From Macrococcoides animalis (GTDB lineage Bacteria; Bacillota; Bacilli; Staphylococcales; Staphylococcaceae), in contig NZ_CP179727.1 in NCBI RefSeq assembly GCF_047425875.1, positions 2,356,001 through 2,420,000 of the forward strand: a DNA stretch of 64,000 nucleotides. Direction: 5' to 3'. Of the stretch, positions 63,116 to 64,000 are shown piece after piece. A model generated the notes under the pieces. It searched no databases and was not told the DNA's origin. It saw nothing but the letters and a program-made list of their open reading frames with translations. The position numbers were made by a program, and so were the translations under genes. The stretch's first letter is position 1; each line of letters starts with the position of its first letter.

Positions 63116-64000
63116 TTATTTACGTATTTTGTTCATTGTTTCATACATTTTATAGACAGGTTTATTGATCGGTAACACGAAATCTCCAATATACTCAATG
63201 ACATCTGCATTGAATCCTTTTTTAAATTTTATAACCCCAGCATCTTCAGCATCTTCTGTAAAGTCGCCACTTATTCCGTAGAAATTATAGCGATGAATGC
63301 CAGTTGACATTGTATGTTTAATCATATCCCATTGAATCGCGTAACTGCCTGCAAAATGTCTGAATTCATTGGATGTACCACCTGCTAAGTAAACAACTTC
63401 AAATGGATTGATTAAATAGAATGCAGCTGCAATGGGTAACGTATCACCGTGCTTTTGTTGTAGTGAATGTGCTTCAGCTAATTTTTCTTGAACTGATTTG
63501 AGTTGTGTTTCACTTGAAGATAAGACATTTTTCCATTTTTTCGTATCAGGTTTTTTCTCGAGTTCTACTTGTGCTTTAGTAATTTGAGCTTGCACTTCTT
63601 GTTCTTCGGCAATAAGTTCTGGTATATAGGTCGTAAAATCAATATATGCAAGTGGCATTCTTACGCGATCACCGAAATGCTCTAATCGATTTTTGTAGAA
63701 GGCATCGTCACGATCTACGAATTCTTTTTTGCCACTTGTATCATTCATAAATTGTCTAAAGATGTGAAGTTCATCAATCGATAAGTCGCGTACTTTTATA
63801 CCATTTTTTATGACTTTTTTTATGTTACGTTTTCGTAAGCTATCCATATTATTCAGCACTTCTTTTTCTGTCTTCCCCTCTGTGTTAAGGACAGAATGCC
63901 AACGAATTTGATGAATGGGATGGAAGCCTGTTGTAAAGCCCTGGTGTATAAATCCTAATGATTTTAAAGTTTCAAAGATATCTTCTGTAGGATAACTCTC
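63116..64000 (-). CDS. femA: FemA aminoacyltransferase, cut by the window edge
   Basis: At least 294 codons; the frame is open to 64000 without a start, so it continues beyond the window. Upstream of the internal methionine at 63844 the frame reads through ...GFHPIHQIRWHSVLN..., aligning with FemA residues before its NMDGLRKRN motif. The coiled-coil arm (EEQEVQAQITKAQVELEKKPD region) and INPFEVVYLAGGTSNEFRHF are visible. FemA adds glycines 2 and 3 of the wall bridge. A GTG at 63859 is not the start. Confidence 0.94.
   Translation of the reverse strand, partial: ESYPTEDIFETLKSLGFIHQGFTTGFHPIHQIRWHSVLNTEGKTEKEVLNNMDSLRKRNIKKVIKNGIKVRDLSIDELHIFRQFMNDTSGKKEFVDRDDAFYKNRLEHFGDRVRMPLAYIDFTTYIPELIAEEQEVQAQITKAQVELEKKPDTKKWKNVLSSSETQLKSVQEKLAEAHSLQQKHGDTLPIAAAFYLINPFEVVYLAGGTSNEFRHFAGSYAIQWDMIKHTMSTGIHRYNFYGISGDFTEDAEDAGVIKFKKGFNADVIEYIGDFVLPINKPVYKMYETMNKIRK

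Noticed and set aside
63844..63859. femA start within the window (GTG at 63859 or ATG at 63844)
   Set aside because: The frame continues upstream to the window edge with FemA-like residues, so these are internal codons.

Overview
The window is low-GC Firmicute chromosome and reads as Staphylococcus core genome. Diagnostic genes are gpsB next to a type-B rnpB, cvfC and cvfB, arlRS, fakB2 beside folA and thyA, the lysC-asd-dapA-dapB-dapD-hipO-alr-lysA operon under a lysine riboswitch, cspA, and the peptidoglycan pentaglycine-bridge genes femA/femB. Gene order matches the S. aureus chromosome as I remember it, but the proteins are clearly diverged. There are also genes I do not associate with S. 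aureus: a CuA-type ba3 oxidase operon, a hyicolysin-like (M30) secreted metalloprotease and a secreted choice-of-anchor-I protein. A non-aureus species, perhaps of the hyicus-intermedius group, is my best guess; the species is not proven.

Layout. 1-4.2 kb: recU 5' end (minus), yppE-ypsA-gpsB, rnpB, an RNA methyltransferase and a luciferase-like oxidoreductase. 4.2-6.6 kb (minus): a three-gene ba3 cytochrome c oxidase operon, including a 55-aa subunit IIa. 6.7-11.9 kb: double-dynamin GTPase, rhodanese and 5'-3' exonuclease in one tight operon. 12.1-13.7 kb: secreted metalloprotease. 14-20.6 kb: thioredoxin, a Fic-like protein without its catalytic motif, a HAD phosphatase, an RNase H-like protein, a queuosine-precursor-type transporter, cvfC, bacilliredoxin and a methyltransferase. 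20.6-26.1 kb: a 25-aa membrane peptide gene (minus), then thyA-folA-plsC-fakB2-ypmS-msrA-msrB-crr-yozE. 26.1-32.3 kb: ctpA-murG-PAP2, a candidate Fur-controlled small RNA, a GNAT acetyltransferase and arlRS. 32.3-41.9 kb: odhAB, ring-cleaving dioxygenase, MoxR/VWA pair and brnQ. 42-45 kb: telA-xpaC-acyP (minus), a DUF1033 gene and cspA. 45.2-53.9 kb (minus): the lysine/DAP operon with CodY box, promoter and L-box leader. 53.9-64 kb: ABC-F ATPase, cvfB, SDR, pepF, a membrane protein, the choice-of-anchor-I protein, femB and femA (the latter runs off the edge).

How the parts fit. Cell-envelope construction is the main theme: gpsB, murG, alr, the DAP pathway, femA/femB, and PAP2 as a likely lipid carrier phosphatase. 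The second theme is redox and repair: two Msr enzymes, bacilliredoxin, thioredoxin, MhqA-type dioxygenase. Regulation is readable in several leaders: Fur at the small RNA, CodY at brnQ and lysC, a lysine riboswitch at lysC, a cre-like site at odhA, and a CRP/Rex-like palindrome at the oxidase operon.

Most of the window is ordinary, well-known biology. I see no CRISPR array, prophage, insertion sequence, tRNA or rRNA. The items most worth a second look are the Fur-boxed C-rich small RNA (an IsrR-like gene), the catalytically dead Fic-like protein, the 25-aa peptide gene, Tyr98 in the chromosomal DHFR, and the CuA oxidase with its palindromic operator.
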